Below are positions 57,133-64,000 of a stretch of 64,000 nt of DNA, in pieces. Location of the stretch: the NCBI RefSeq assembly GCF_009193255.1, contig NZ_WACG01000002.1, forward strand, positions 1 through 64,000, read 5' to 3'. The stretch is from Arthrobacter koreensis. GTDB taxonomy: Bacteria > Actinomycetota > Actinomycetes > Actinomycetales > Micrococcaceae. Numbering within the stretch: position 1 is the first letter of the stretch; each line of letters begins with the position of its first letter. The position numbers and the translations under genes are program-made. Below the pieces are notes generated by a model that was given only the letters and a program-made list of their open reading frames with translations, was not told the origin of the DNA and ran no database searches.

Positions 57133-58500
57133 CTAGAACCCGGCCCGGTGGGCCAGGACGGACGCCACGTATGCCTTGGTGTCCTCGTACATTCCCTGGG
57201 TGGTCACCGAGTACTGGCCCTGGTAATAGGACGCAATGGCAACCTCCAGGCTGGGGCTGGTGCGGACCAGCGCCCGGATGATCGCCACGCCGGCGGTGAC
57301 GTTGTCCTGCGGGTCAAGCAGGTTGAGCTCGCGGCCCACCAGTCCGGAGGCCCATTCGCCGGAGGAGGGGATGACCTGCATGGTGCCGATGGCGTTTGCC
57401 GGGGACACGGCACGCTGGTCAAAACCGGATTCCTGCAGCGCGAAGGCCTGGGCCAGTGCCGGATCAACGCCCATGGAGGCGGCGGTGTCGGCAACCATCT
57501 GCTGCATCTGTGCCCGCGAAGGCACCGCCACGGAGTTCAGCGCCTGCTTGTTCAGGTTGGCGTTGGCCACAACGTGCTGCGGGTAGGTGTAGTGCAGGAA
57601 AGTGCTCGGCACCAGGTCCGTGGGTGCGGCCGCGGGAGCTGCCGGCGCCGAGGAAGCCGTGGTGACGGTCGATCCGCCGGACAGGGAGATTTTCTGGCCC
57701 GGGCGGATGATTGAAGTCATGCTGAGGTTGTTGGCGTCCAGCACCGATTTCAGGCTGACCCCGTGCTTGGCGGCAATGGCGCCCAGGGTATCGCCCGGGA
57801 CCACGGTGTACGTGCCGGCCGACGGCGCTGCGGGAGCCGGGGCGGGAGCCGCCGGAGCAGCAGCGGATGACGGGGCGGTCACCGAAGTGGCGGCGCCTGC
57901 TCCAATGGTGAGCTTGTCCCCGGGGTAGATCACGGTGGTCATGCTGAGGTTGTTCGCCTGCAGGATGGAGGCCAGGCTGACGCCGTGCTTGGCGGCAATG
58001 GCGCTGAGGGTATCCCCGGCAGCCACGGTGTAGGTTCCGGCGGCTGCGGCCGGCACCTTGGTGGAGGGAGCAGCCGCTGCGGGTGCCGAGCCGGTCAGCT
58101 TCAGTTCCTTGCCTGCGTAGATGATCGAGGACGGCGTGAGGTTGTTGACCCGGAGCAGCTCGTTCATGTCCAGGCCGTACTTTGCGGCGATGGCGCTGAC
58201 CGTGTCTCCCGGAACAATCCGGTGGGTCGCGGGAACCGAGGACTCGGCGGCGACCGTGGCCGGGACCTGCGCCGCGAGCTGGGCGGCTGGAATGACGGCG
58301 GAGGGGAGGGTCTTCTTGGCCTGCAGCGGAAGCTGCGGGAACAGTGCCTTGGCCGGTGACTGCGGAACCTGGGCCTGGGCCGGTTCGGCAAGAGCCAACG
58401 ACGACATCATGACAGCCGGGATCGCTGCCGTGGTTACAGCAACGCTCAGTTTGCGGGGCAAGGCAGCGGTACGCGGCCTGGCATTGGGCTGCACGGTCAT
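57133..58500 (-). CDS. Secreted LysM lytic transglycosylase
   Basis: A 455-residue wall enzyme. A signal peptide is seen at residues about 15-45 (LSVAVTTAAIPAVMMSSLALA ending AQA). Three LysM domains follow (HRIVPGDTVSAIAAKYG, YTVAAGDTLSAIAAKHG, YTVVPGDTLGAIAAKHG), joined by Ala/Pro linkers. The C-terminal SLT domain has the catalytic Glu in FALQESGFDQRAVSP and GTMQVIPSS. It would cut peptidoglycan near the PASTA kinase's ligand. ATG 58500 is chosen for its GAGGAAA site; ATG 58518 lacks one. Confidence 0.9.
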   Translation of the reverse strand: MTVQPNARPRTAALPRKLSVAVTTAAIPAVMMSSLALAEPAQAQVPQSPAKALFPQLPLQAKKTLPSAVIPAAQLAAQVPATVAAESSVPATHRIVPGDTVSAIAAKYGLDMNELLRVNNLTPSSIIYAGKELKLTGSAPAAAAPSTKVPAAAAGTYTVAAGDTLSAIAAKHGVSLASILQANNLSMTTVIYPGDKLTIGAGAATSVTAPSSAAAPAAPAPAPAAPSAGTYTVVPGDTLGAIAAKHGVSLKSVLDANNLSMTSIIRPGQKISLSGGSTVTTASSAPAAPAAAPTDLVPSTFLHYTYPQHVVANANLNKQALNSVAVPSRAQMQQMVADTAASMGVDPALAQAFALQESGFDQRAVSPANAIGTMQVIPSSGEWASGLVGRELNLLDPQDNVTAGVAIIRALVRTSPSLEVAIASYYQGQYSVTTQGMYEDTKAYVASVLAHRAGF

Positions 58501-58728
58501 AACGGGTCGTTTCCTCATCTGTTGGCGGGGCGGCTTTGTGCCGCAGTCCGCGGGACAAAAAACAAGTAGTGATACGGGTGTTACGGGTGTGATTACTGTG
58601 ACTAATGCGAATTTACACGAGAATTGCTGGATTGCGATACCCGCAGGCAAAACTTATCGGCCCATGCCGCAGGGGTGAAAGGGGCTCCGACTGGCCCGGA
58701 TTGCTGCTGCCGTGGCAATCTTGGAAAC
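58501..58728. promoter_or_regulatory. Divergent promoter region, LysM gene and Rv2175c-like gene
   Basis: Contains a GCGGC-TTTGT-GCCGC hairpin (58530-58544) in the LysM leader and a doubled ACGGGTGT (about 58577-58593). A CAATCT box (58716-58721) lies 7 nt before GTG 58729. Cell-wall hydrolase leaders in actinobacteria often carry cyclic-di-AMP riboswitches, but I could not recognise one here. Confidence 0.4.
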
Positions 58729-59082
58729 GTGAATGAACTCGAGGAACTGGTTTCCGACTGGCTGACCCTGCCCGATGTGGCTGAACAACTAGACGTAACA
58801 ATCAGCAAGGTGCACAGCCTGCTGGAAGAACGCGCGCTGCTGGCGGTGCGGCTCGGTGAGCGCAAGATCCGCAGCGTGCCTGCAGCCTTTATTAACGACG
58901 GCGCCATTTTGGACAGCCTGAAGGGGACTATTTCGGTCCTCGCTGATGCGGGTTTCTCCGATGAGGAAATGCTCCGCTGGCTCTTCACCGCGGATGACAC
59001 CCTCCCCGGACGTCCCGTGGACGCACTGAAGGAAGGCCGGAAGACGGAGATCCGCCGCCGGGCGCAGGCCCTGGCCTGGTGA
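58729..59082 (+). CDS. HTH DNA-binding protein, Rv2175c-like PknL substrate
   Basis: A 117-residue protein. The winged-helix part has WLTLPDVAEQLDVTISKVHSLLEERALLAVRLGERK, then PAAFINDGAILDSLKGTISVLADAGFSDEEMLRWLF. In M. tuberculosis Rv2175c lies beside pknL, binds DNA and loses binding when phosphorylated by PknL. Here one gene separates it from pknL. GTG 58729 follows a CAATCT box by 7 nt with no ribosome site, so it may be leaderless. Confidence 0.87.
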   Translation: MNELEELVSDWLTLPDVAEQLDVTISKVHSLLEERALLAVRLGERKIRSVPAAFINDGAILDSLKGTISVLADAGFSDEEMLRWLFTADDTLPGRPVDALKEGRKTEIRRRAQALAW

Positions 59083-59089
59083 AAGTGCC

Positions 59090-60226
59090 CTAGGCAGTCC
59101 GGGTTACGGCCGCATGTGCCAGTAGCTCAAGCGCCGAGCGGGTCTGCTCATCCACAGCCAGAGAGGCGAGGGTGGTGAAGGCCTGCTCGGTGTGCTCGGC
59201 AATCAGCGCTTCCGTAGTAGCCAGCGCACCGCTTTCCTCGATGGCCGTCCGGAGGGACGCTACGGCGTCGTCATCCAGGTCCGGCCGGCCGAGATTGTCC
59301 GTGATTTCCTTCCGGACAGCCTCGGATCCGGTGCTCAGCGCATAGGCGATCAGCACCGTGCGCTTGCCTTCACGCAGGTCGTCCCCGGCAGGCTTCCCGG
59401 TGAGCTCCGGATCACCGAATACTCCCAGCACATCATCCCGCAGCTGGAACGCTTCACCCAGCGGCAGCGCGAACTGTGAGTACGCGGCCAGCAGCTCGTT
59501 CCCGGCGCCTGCCAGCGCCCCGCCTATGGCGAGGGGATGCTCAATGCTGTATTTCGCGGATTTGTACCGCAGGATGTTCCGGGCCCGCACAACGGCGCGT
59601 TCGGGCTCATGCCCGGGCCCAACCACTTCTTCGAGAATATCCAGGTACTGCCCGGCCATGACTTCAGTGCGCATGCGGTTGAAGAGGGCGCGTGCCCGGG
59701 TGTTGTAGGCAGCGCGTTCACCCACGGAGGTGAATGCCTCTTCACTCAGCGCAAGGCAGAGGTCGCCTGCGAGGATCGCTGCGGAGGAACCGAAGTGCTG
59801 TCCGTCCAGGAACCATTCGGCTTCGGCGTGCCGGTTGCTGAAGTGCCGGTGCACGCTGGGCGCGCCGCGGCGGGTGTCGGACCGGTCAATGATGTCGTCA
59901 TGGATCAGCGCCGCACTCTGGAACAGTTCCAGCGCAACGCCGGCCCGGATTGCCGGAGCTCCCAGTGCGTCCCCGCCGGCGCCTCGCCAACCCCAGTAGT
60001 TCAGCAGCGCACGCAGGCGCTTGCCGCCTTTGGCCAGCGAGTGGACGGCGCCAAGCAGCGGAACCGATTCGCTGGACACGTCCTCCAGGACCTCGCGCTG
60101 GAAATCGAGGAACTGCTCCAGGTCAGCGGACAGGGCCTGGCGGTACGCGGCCTGTTCCTGCACCGCGTCCCCCGGTGCCTGTCCGGGTTCCGGGTTTGCT
60201 TCCCATGCGGCGGGTGCCTGGCTCAC
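59090..60226 (-). CDS. Polyprenyl / geranylgeranyl diphosphate synthase
   Basis: A 378-residue all-trans prenyl transferase. The first Asp-rich motif is HDDIIDRSDTRRG and the second AFQLRDDVLGVFGD, with GGKRLRALLNYWG binding diphosphate. The residue 4-5 before the first motif is Ala/Leu in FQSAALIHDD, suggesting C20 or longer products, but chain length needs an assay. The place matches idsA2 (Rv2173). The GTG at 60226 starts 8 nt after the lipoprotein stop, so both are in one unit. Confidence 0.92.
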   Translation of the reverse strand: MSQAPAAWEANPEPGQAPGDAVQEQAAYRQALSADLEQFLDFQREVLEDVSSESVPLLGAVHSLAKGGKRLRALLNYWGWRGAGGDALGAPAIRAGVALELFQSAALIHDDIIDRSDTRRGAPSVHRHFSNRHAEAEWFLDGQHFGSSAAILAGDLCLALSEEAFTSVGERAAYNTRARALFNRMRTEVMAGQYLDILEEVVGPGHEPERAVVRARNILRYKSAKYSIEHPLAIGGALAGAGNELLAAYSQFALPLGEAFQLRDDVLGVFGDPELTGKPAGDDLREGKRTVLIAYALSTGSEAVRKEITDNLGRPDLDDDAVASLRTAIEESGALATTEALIAEHTEQAFTTLASLAVDEQTRSALELLAHAAVTRTA

Positions 60227-60234
60227 GGAGTGTC

Positions 60235-60750
60235 CTATCCTGCGGTTTCGGCGGTAGCGGGAAGCACGTTCGCCCCCACGGTGTAGACGGAGCTGCCGTT
60301 CCGGGTGACGACTGAGACGTTCACCGTTTCCGTCTCGGAGTCAGTAGTGCGGGCGAAGTCCTTGGCCGGTGTTGAATCCACCGCGTCGCCCTCAAGGGCA
60401 GTGAACCCAAGTTTCTCGAAGTGCGCCGTGTAGAAGGCAAGGATTTCCTCGGGGGCGGCGGGGGAGGAAGCCGTCATGGAGGCAGTAACGAGCTTGCCGT
60501 CAGATTCGTAACTGGAGGCGGTGGGCTCGGATCCTGCGAAGACGGGGATGAGGGCTTCGGGGAAACCTGGCGCGATGGCGGATGTAGGCGAGGGGGACGT
60601 CGTCGGGCTGGCCTCCGCGGCCGAGGACGAGGGGGATGCCGCCGAGGTGCTGGGGGACGCAGTGGTGTCGGGGGAAGTGGCGTCGGAACTGCAGCCGGCA
60701 ACTGCGGCCAGGATGGCTGCGCTGCAGGCAACTGCGAGGAATTTCTTCAT
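60235..60750 (-). CDS. Secreted lipoprotein of unknown function
   Basis: A lipoprotein of about 171 residues. Signal MKKFLAVACSAAILAAVAGC has the lipobox AVAGC, so Cys20 would be lipidated. A Ser/Thr/Pro/Ala linker of about 45 residues follows, then a small folded domain (APEEILAFYTAHFEKLGFTAL and NVSVVTRNGSSVYTVGANV). No family recognised. The frame opens at ATG 60762, but ATG 60750 gives a normal signal peptide. It is upstream of the prenyl synthase. Confidence 0.82.
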   Translation of the reverse strand: MKKFLAVACSAAILAAVAGCSSDATSPDTTASPSTSAASPSSSAAEASPTTSPSPTSAIAPGFPEALIPVFAGSEPTASSYESDGKLVTASMTASSPAAPEEILAFYTAHFEKLGFTALEGDAVDSTPAKDFARTTDSETETVNVSVVTRNGSSVYTVGANVLPATAETAG

Positions 60751-60823
60751 GGGGATCCGCATCGACGAAGGGTCAGGGCCTGCAATCCAGTCTAGGCGAG
60801 CGGAGGAGTGTCTGCTGGCTGCC

Positions 60824-60835
60824 TAGTATGGGGAC
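60824..60835 (+). promoter_or_regulatory. TAGTAT -10 box, leaderless dinB start
   Basis: TAGTAT (60824-60829), six bases, then GTG 60836. I see no SOS box (no CGAAC-N4-GTTCG) in the 85 nt between the lipoprotein and dinB. Confidence 0.6.
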
Positions 60836-62059
60836 GTGGGTACAGAAACGCAGGCGGCGGCCGAAAACCGGGACTGCACCATCATGCACGTGGACATGGA
60901 TGCCTTCTATGTGGCCGTCGAGCTGCTCCGCCGTCCTGAACTGGTTGGCAGGCCGGTGATCGTCGGAGGCCACGGAGGCAGGTCCGTTGTCCTTTCGGCA
61001 TCCTATGAGGCCCGCCGCTTCGGGGTGCGGTCCGCCATGCCCATGGCCAACGCGCGCAGACTGTGTCCCCAGGCGGAGGTCCTGGAACCGCACCAGGGGG
61101 TGTACCGGCAGGTGTCGGCCCGGCTCATGGCCATCTTCGAGTCCATAACGCCGCTGGTGGAGCCGCTGAGCGTGGACGAAGCTTTCCTGGATATCGCCGG
61201 CTCGATGCGCCGGCTGGGCCCGCCGCGGCAGATCGGTGAACTGGTCCGCAGCCGTGTGTCCCGGGAACTGGGGATTACTGCCAGCGTGGGTATCGCATCC
61301 ACCAAGTTCGTCGCGAAGATTGCCTCGGCACGGTGCAAGCCCAATGGCCTGCTGCTGGTCCCGAAGGAGGAGACCATCGGCTTCCTCCACACCCTGGACG
61401 TTTCCGCGCTCTGGGGGGTGGGCGCAAAAACCCGCGAAGCCCTTGCCCGGGTGGGCATCAATACTGTCTTTGATGTGGCCCATACGCCTCCCACCGTCCT
61501 GCAGCGCCTGCTCGGTGCCACCGGAAGGCACGTCTACGACCTGGCCTGGGGGCGGGATCCGCGCGCCGTCACTCCGGTACGCGTGGAGAAGAGCCTCGGC
61601 GCGGAGGAGACGTTCGCCCGGGACGTGGATGAAGATGAGGTGCTGGAGACGGAACTCCTGCGGCTGGCACACCGAACCGCTGCCCGGCTGCGGGCGGCAG
61701 GACTCCAAAGCCGTTCCGTGTCGCTCAAGCTTCGGTACGCCGACTTCTCAACGCTGACGCGTTCCCGCACGCTCACTGAACCGGTGGACAGTGCACAGCT
61801 TCTGTATGAGGCGGTGCGCGGACTGCTGGCCGGACTGGGCCGCCGGCCCATGAGCGTGCGGCTGATTGGCCTGCGGGCGGAGAAGCTCGAGACGGCCGAC
61901 GGCGCTGCCCAGCAGCTGACGCTGGACGGCCGGGATGACAACTGGCGCTCTGCGGAGGACGCACTGGACCGCATCAACCGGCGGTTCGGGGAAGCCGGCA
62001 TCATGCCGGCACGCCTCCTGGGGCGGGAGCGGAACAAGCCCCCGGGCGGGCAAGGCTGA
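60836..62059 (+). CDS. dinB: DNA polymerase IV
   Basis: A 407-residue Y-family translesion polymerase. The catalytic palm has MHVDMDAFYVAVELL and SVDEAFLDI, YEARRFGVRSAMPMANA is the fingers region, helix-hairpin-helix LWGVGAKTREALARVGI follows, and the little-finger domain starts near EETFARDVDED. Length is within the usual range. The C-terminus lacks an obvious clamp-binding QxxLF but has QQLTLDG, which may serve. GTG 60836 is a probable leaderless start. Confidence 0.94.
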   Translation: MGTETQAAAENRDCTIMHVDMDAFYVAVELLRRPELVGRPVIVGGHGGRSVVLSASYEARRFGVRSAMPMANARRLCPQAEVLEPHQGVYRQVSARLMAIFESITPLVEPLSVDEAFLDIAGSMRRLGPPRQIGELVRSRVSRELGITASVGIASTKFVAKIASARCKPNGLLLVPKEETIGFLHTLDVSALWGVGAKTREALARVGINTVFDVAHTPPTVLQRLLGATGRHVYDLAWGRDPRAVTPVRVEKSLGAEETFARDVDEDEVLETELLRLAHRTAARLRAAGLQSRSVSLKLRYADFSTLTRSRTLTEPVDSAQLLYEAVRGLLAGLGRRPMSVRLIGLRAEKLETADGAAQQLTLDGRDDNWRSAEDALDRINRRFGEAGIMPARLLGRERNKPPGGQG

Positions 62060-62229
62060 GCTTTAGCTGAGAGGAAGCCGCAGCGTCCGGCAGCCGCTTT
62101 CCCCGGACCCGTTTGCAAACTATCCTTAGAGCTAGTTGCAGAACAGCGTCGACACCTCCGCGGGAACAACCACCACGCCGGGTTCGTTGCTTGGATTACA
62201 GGGCACATTTGGACCGCAAGGAGACAGTA

Positions 62230-62610
62230 ATGGCACTCTCAGAACACGAGCAGCGCTTGCTTGATCAGCTGGAGCAGCAATTACACGCTGAGGACCCGAA
62301 GTTTGCCAATTCAATGGCTTCCTCGGCCGGCCGAGGCATGTCTACCCGGCGGATTGTGCTGGGCGCACTCGTGGCAGTTGCCGGGATAGCAGTCCTGATC
62401 CTGGGTATCACCCTCGACAGTCCGTTCAACATCCTGGTGGGGATTGTTGGGTTTATGGTCATGGGTGCCGGGATGTACTACGCGACCACCAAGGGCAAGC
62501 AGGCTGAGACGCAGATTCCTGCGGGCCGCAAGGAGCGCGCTGCGGCTCCCCGTGGATTTATGTCCAACCTCGAGAACAAATGGGATGAGCGCAAGCGGGA
62601 CCAGCCCTAG
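62230..62610 (+). CDS. DUF3040 membrane protein
   Basis: A 126-residue protein. The conserved head MALSEHEQRLLDQLEQQLHAEDPKF is followed by two membrane helices (IVLGALVAVAGIAVLILGI and FNILVGIVGFMVMGAGMYYA) and a basic tail. DUF3040 proteins sit beside mraZ in many actinobacteria (Rv2169c), and the function is unknown. ATG 62230 has AAGGAGA upstream. Confidence 0.9.
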   Translation: MALSEHEQRLLDQLEQQLHAEDPKFANSMASSAGRGMSTRRIVLGALVAVAGIAVLILGITLDSPFNILVGIVGFMVMGAGMYYATTKGKQAETQIPAGRKERAAAPRGFMSNLENKWDERKRDQP

Positions 62611-62656
62611 CGCCGCCAGCCCCACTTTCCTCCCCGGCACAGGCCCGGGAGGCCGG

Positions 62657-62690
62657 AAAGACCCGCAGCTGCGGGTCTTTTCCTTTTTAA
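62657..62690 (+). terminator. Terminator after the DUF3040 gene
   Basis: A perfect 24-nt palindrome (AAAGACCCGCAG and its complement) is followed by CTTTTT-rich sequence. It insulates the mraZ promoter. Confidence 0.85.
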
Positions 62691-62806
62691 CCGCCGGTGG
62701 GCCCCTCGACGAGCACTTTTCCCTCCACCGCACACCACACCCCGCTTTCCCTTGCCCGCGTTGGGAACCACGGGCGCGACGCGCCGGAAAACGTTATCGA
62801 ATTGCG

Positions 62807-62838
62807 TTGACTGTGGAGGGAAGTGGAGTAAAGTGGGG
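62807..62838 (+). promoter_or_regulatory. mraZ promoter with three MraZ boxes
   Basis: TTGACT (62807-62812), a 16-bp spacer and TAAAGT (62829-62834). Direct repeats GTGGAG (62813), GTGGAG (62823) and GTGGGG (62833) recur at exactly 10 bp through the spacer and -10 box, matching the GTGGAG-type repeats bound by MraZ. This implies autorepression of the division cluster. Confidence 0.8.
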
Positions 62839-62899
62839 GGCGTAAGAGGGTAGGGCAGTGCAGGAGGGGTGTAACTCCCATATCTGACAGGTGGTGGCG

Positions 62900-63331
62900 A
62901 TGTTCCTCGGAACTCATTCGCCGCGCCTTGACGAGAAGGGCAGGCTCATCCTTCCCGCTAAGTTCCGTGACGAACTCGCCGAAGGGCTGGTGCTGACACG
63001 GGGCCAGGAACGCTGCATCTACGTCTTCAGCCAGAAGGAATTCGAGAAGGTCCACGAGCAGATGAGGCAGGCTCCACTGTCATCACGCCAGGCCCGTGAC
63101 TACATTCGTGTGTTTCTGTCCGGAGCCTCTGACGAAGTCCCGGATAAGCAGGGCCGCGTTACTATTCCGCCGGCACTGCGCTCGTATGCCGGGCTCGGAC
63201 GTGAACTCGCCGTTATCGGCGCGGGCACCCGGGCCGAGATCTGGGACGCCACGGCATGGCAGGAATACTTGGAGGAACAGGAAAACGCGTTTTCGGAGAC
63301 TGACGAAGACACGATGCCCGGCATCTTCTAG
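62900..63331 (+). CDS. mraZ: Transcriptional regulator MraZ
   Basis: A 143-residue protein with two AbrB-like units: [19 protein letters not shown] and [19 protein letters not shown]. It is the first gene of the division and cell-wall cluster and represses its own promoter by binding the repeats at 62813-62838. ATG 62900 gives the canonical [15 protein letters not shown]; an in-frame GTG at 62891 is less likely. Confidence 0.95.
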   Translation: MFLGTHSPRLDEKGRLILPAKFRDELAEGLVLTRGQERCIYVFSQKEFEKVHEQMRQAPLSSRQARDYIRVFLSGASDEVPDKQGRVTIPPALRSYAGLGRELAVIGAGTRAEIWDATAWQEYLEEQENAFSETDEDTMPGIF

Positions 63332-63526
63332 CCGTTGCACAGCAGGCAGTACAGCAGTACCCAGAGGAATTCGACGCCGGACCCGGCGGGATCTTGAACG
63401 AGATCTCCAGCCGCCCCATGGAATTCACCTGGCTCACCTTCCCCGGAGCCAGGCGTACCGTGAGGCGCGGATGGGGATCTGGTCCAAGAACCCGCTGAAC
63501 CGGACAGGCAGCGGAGGGAGAGACCA

Positions 63527-64000
63527 ATGAACGAAGACCGTCCAACTGAGGACCGGCACGTACCCGTACTGCGGGACCGCTGCATCAACCTCCTGGCACC
63601 GGCCATCGAGGCAGCCGAGGCAGCCGGGCGCACCGCCGTCGTCGTGGACGCCACGCTTGGCATGGGCGGGCACACCGAAGCCATGCTCGAGCGCTTTCCG
63701 AAACTGCACGTCATCGGCATTGACCGTGACACGCAGGCGCTTGCCCTGGCGGGGGAGCGGCTGGCAGCCTTCGAGAACCGCACGGACCTGGTGCACGCCG
63801 TTTACGACGAGATCGCAGACGTCGTCCAGGACCTCGGATTCGAAACCATCGATGGTGCGCTGTTCGACCTCGGCGTCTCCTCCATGCAGCTCGACGAGCG
63901 TGAGCGCGGCTTCGCATACTCCTACGACGCGCCGCTGGACATGCGCATGGATACCAGCCGCGGCCGCACTGCTGCCGAAATCGTCAACACCTATGACGAG
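63527..64000 (+). CDS. rsmH: 16S rRNA m4C1402 methyltransferase RsmH, 3' end beyond the window
   Basis: The first 158 residues of RsmH (MraW). Visible segments are [13 protein letters not shown], the SAM motif [29 protein letters not shown] and [29 protein letters not shown]. It N4-methylates C1402 of 16S rRNA. ATG 63527 has GGGAGAG upstream. It follows mraZ after 195 nt with no gene between, as in other actinobacteria. The frame is still open at the window edge. Confidence 0.95.
   Translation, partial: MNEDRPTEDRHVPVLRDRCINLLAPAIEAAEAAGRTAVVVDATLGMGGHTEAMLERFPKLHVIGIDRDTQALALAGERLAAFENRTDLVHAVYDEIADVVQDLGFETIDGALFDLGVSSMQLDERERGFAYSYDAPLDMRMDTSRGRTAAEIVNTYDE

Noticed and set aside
58501-58728. 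Cyclic-di-AMP riboswitch in the LysM transglycosylase leader
   Set aside because: Such leaders are common for wall hydrolases, but I could not trace the conserved pseudo-symmetric core here; only a short hairpin and direct repeats are visible.
60751-60835. LexA/SOS box before dinB
   Set aside because: No CGAAC-N4-GTTCG-like dyad is present in the intergenic region, so damage induction cannot be claimed.

Overview
The window is high-GC DNA from an actinobacterium, most likely a member of the Micrococcaceae close to Arthrobacter. The reasons are mycothione reductase, a GarA-type FHA protein, a PASTA kinase of the PknL type, many GTG/TTG starts, leaderless promoters, and long stretches of gene order that I recall from Mycobacterium tuberculosis. 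Species assignment is inference; no database search was possible.

Layout. 1-925: the 3' end of a 5S rRNA gene, its terminator, and a non-coding stretch with a five-copy 51-bp tandem repeat. 926-11681: a conserved block matching the order Rv1691-Rv1701: a repeat-rich TPR protein, a HAD phosphatase, a small conserved protein, tlyA, nadK, recN, pyrG, a NUDIX hydrolase and xerD, followed by mutT. 11703-24290: an organic-acid block that sits where the next conserved block would follow: prpDBC with a GntR regulator, divergent prpE, a two-component system, dctA and a sodium:solute symporter. 24594-31650: the block matching Rv1708-Rv1713: parA, scpA, scpB, rluB, tyrA, cmk and der. 31788-31861: tRNA-Pro(GGG).

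32130-39079 is accessory: an SDR, a flavin monooxygenase divergent from a MerR regulator, a choloylglycine-hydrolase-like amidase, a small membrane protein, a small serine hydrolase and a rifampicin-monooxygenase-like enzyme. 39298-41864 is the garA-ftsR-bifunctional nuclease-merR block (Rv1827-Rv1830 order). It is followed by an orphan ParA, pyruvate carboxylase and mycothione reductase. 48004-62610 resembles the Rv2187-Rv2169 neighbourhood: acyl-CoA ligase, glucokinase, esterase, acyltransferase, aroG, pknL, a LysM lytic transglycosylase, the Rv2175c-like DNA-binding protein, polyprenyl synthase, a lipoprotein, dinB and a DUF3040 protein. The window ends in the division and cell-wall cluster with mraZ and the start of rsmH.

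How the parts fit together. The prp genes form the methylcitrate cycle for propionate, with two identical palindromic operators in the gntR/prpE divergent region. DctA and its sensor-regulator pair handle C4-dicarboxylates and share a CRP-like site. GarA, PknL and the Rv2175c-like protein suggest Ser/Thr phosphorylation linking central carbon flux to the cell envelope. Five genes here start with GTG exactly six bases after a TAnnnT -10 box, which points to leaderless transcripts. I saw no CRISPR array, prophage, insertion sequence or obvious new defence system. The least explained items are the 51-bp repeats, the disordered-repeat TPR protein, a 56-nt intergenic palindrome and a terminator-like hairpin just ahead of garA.
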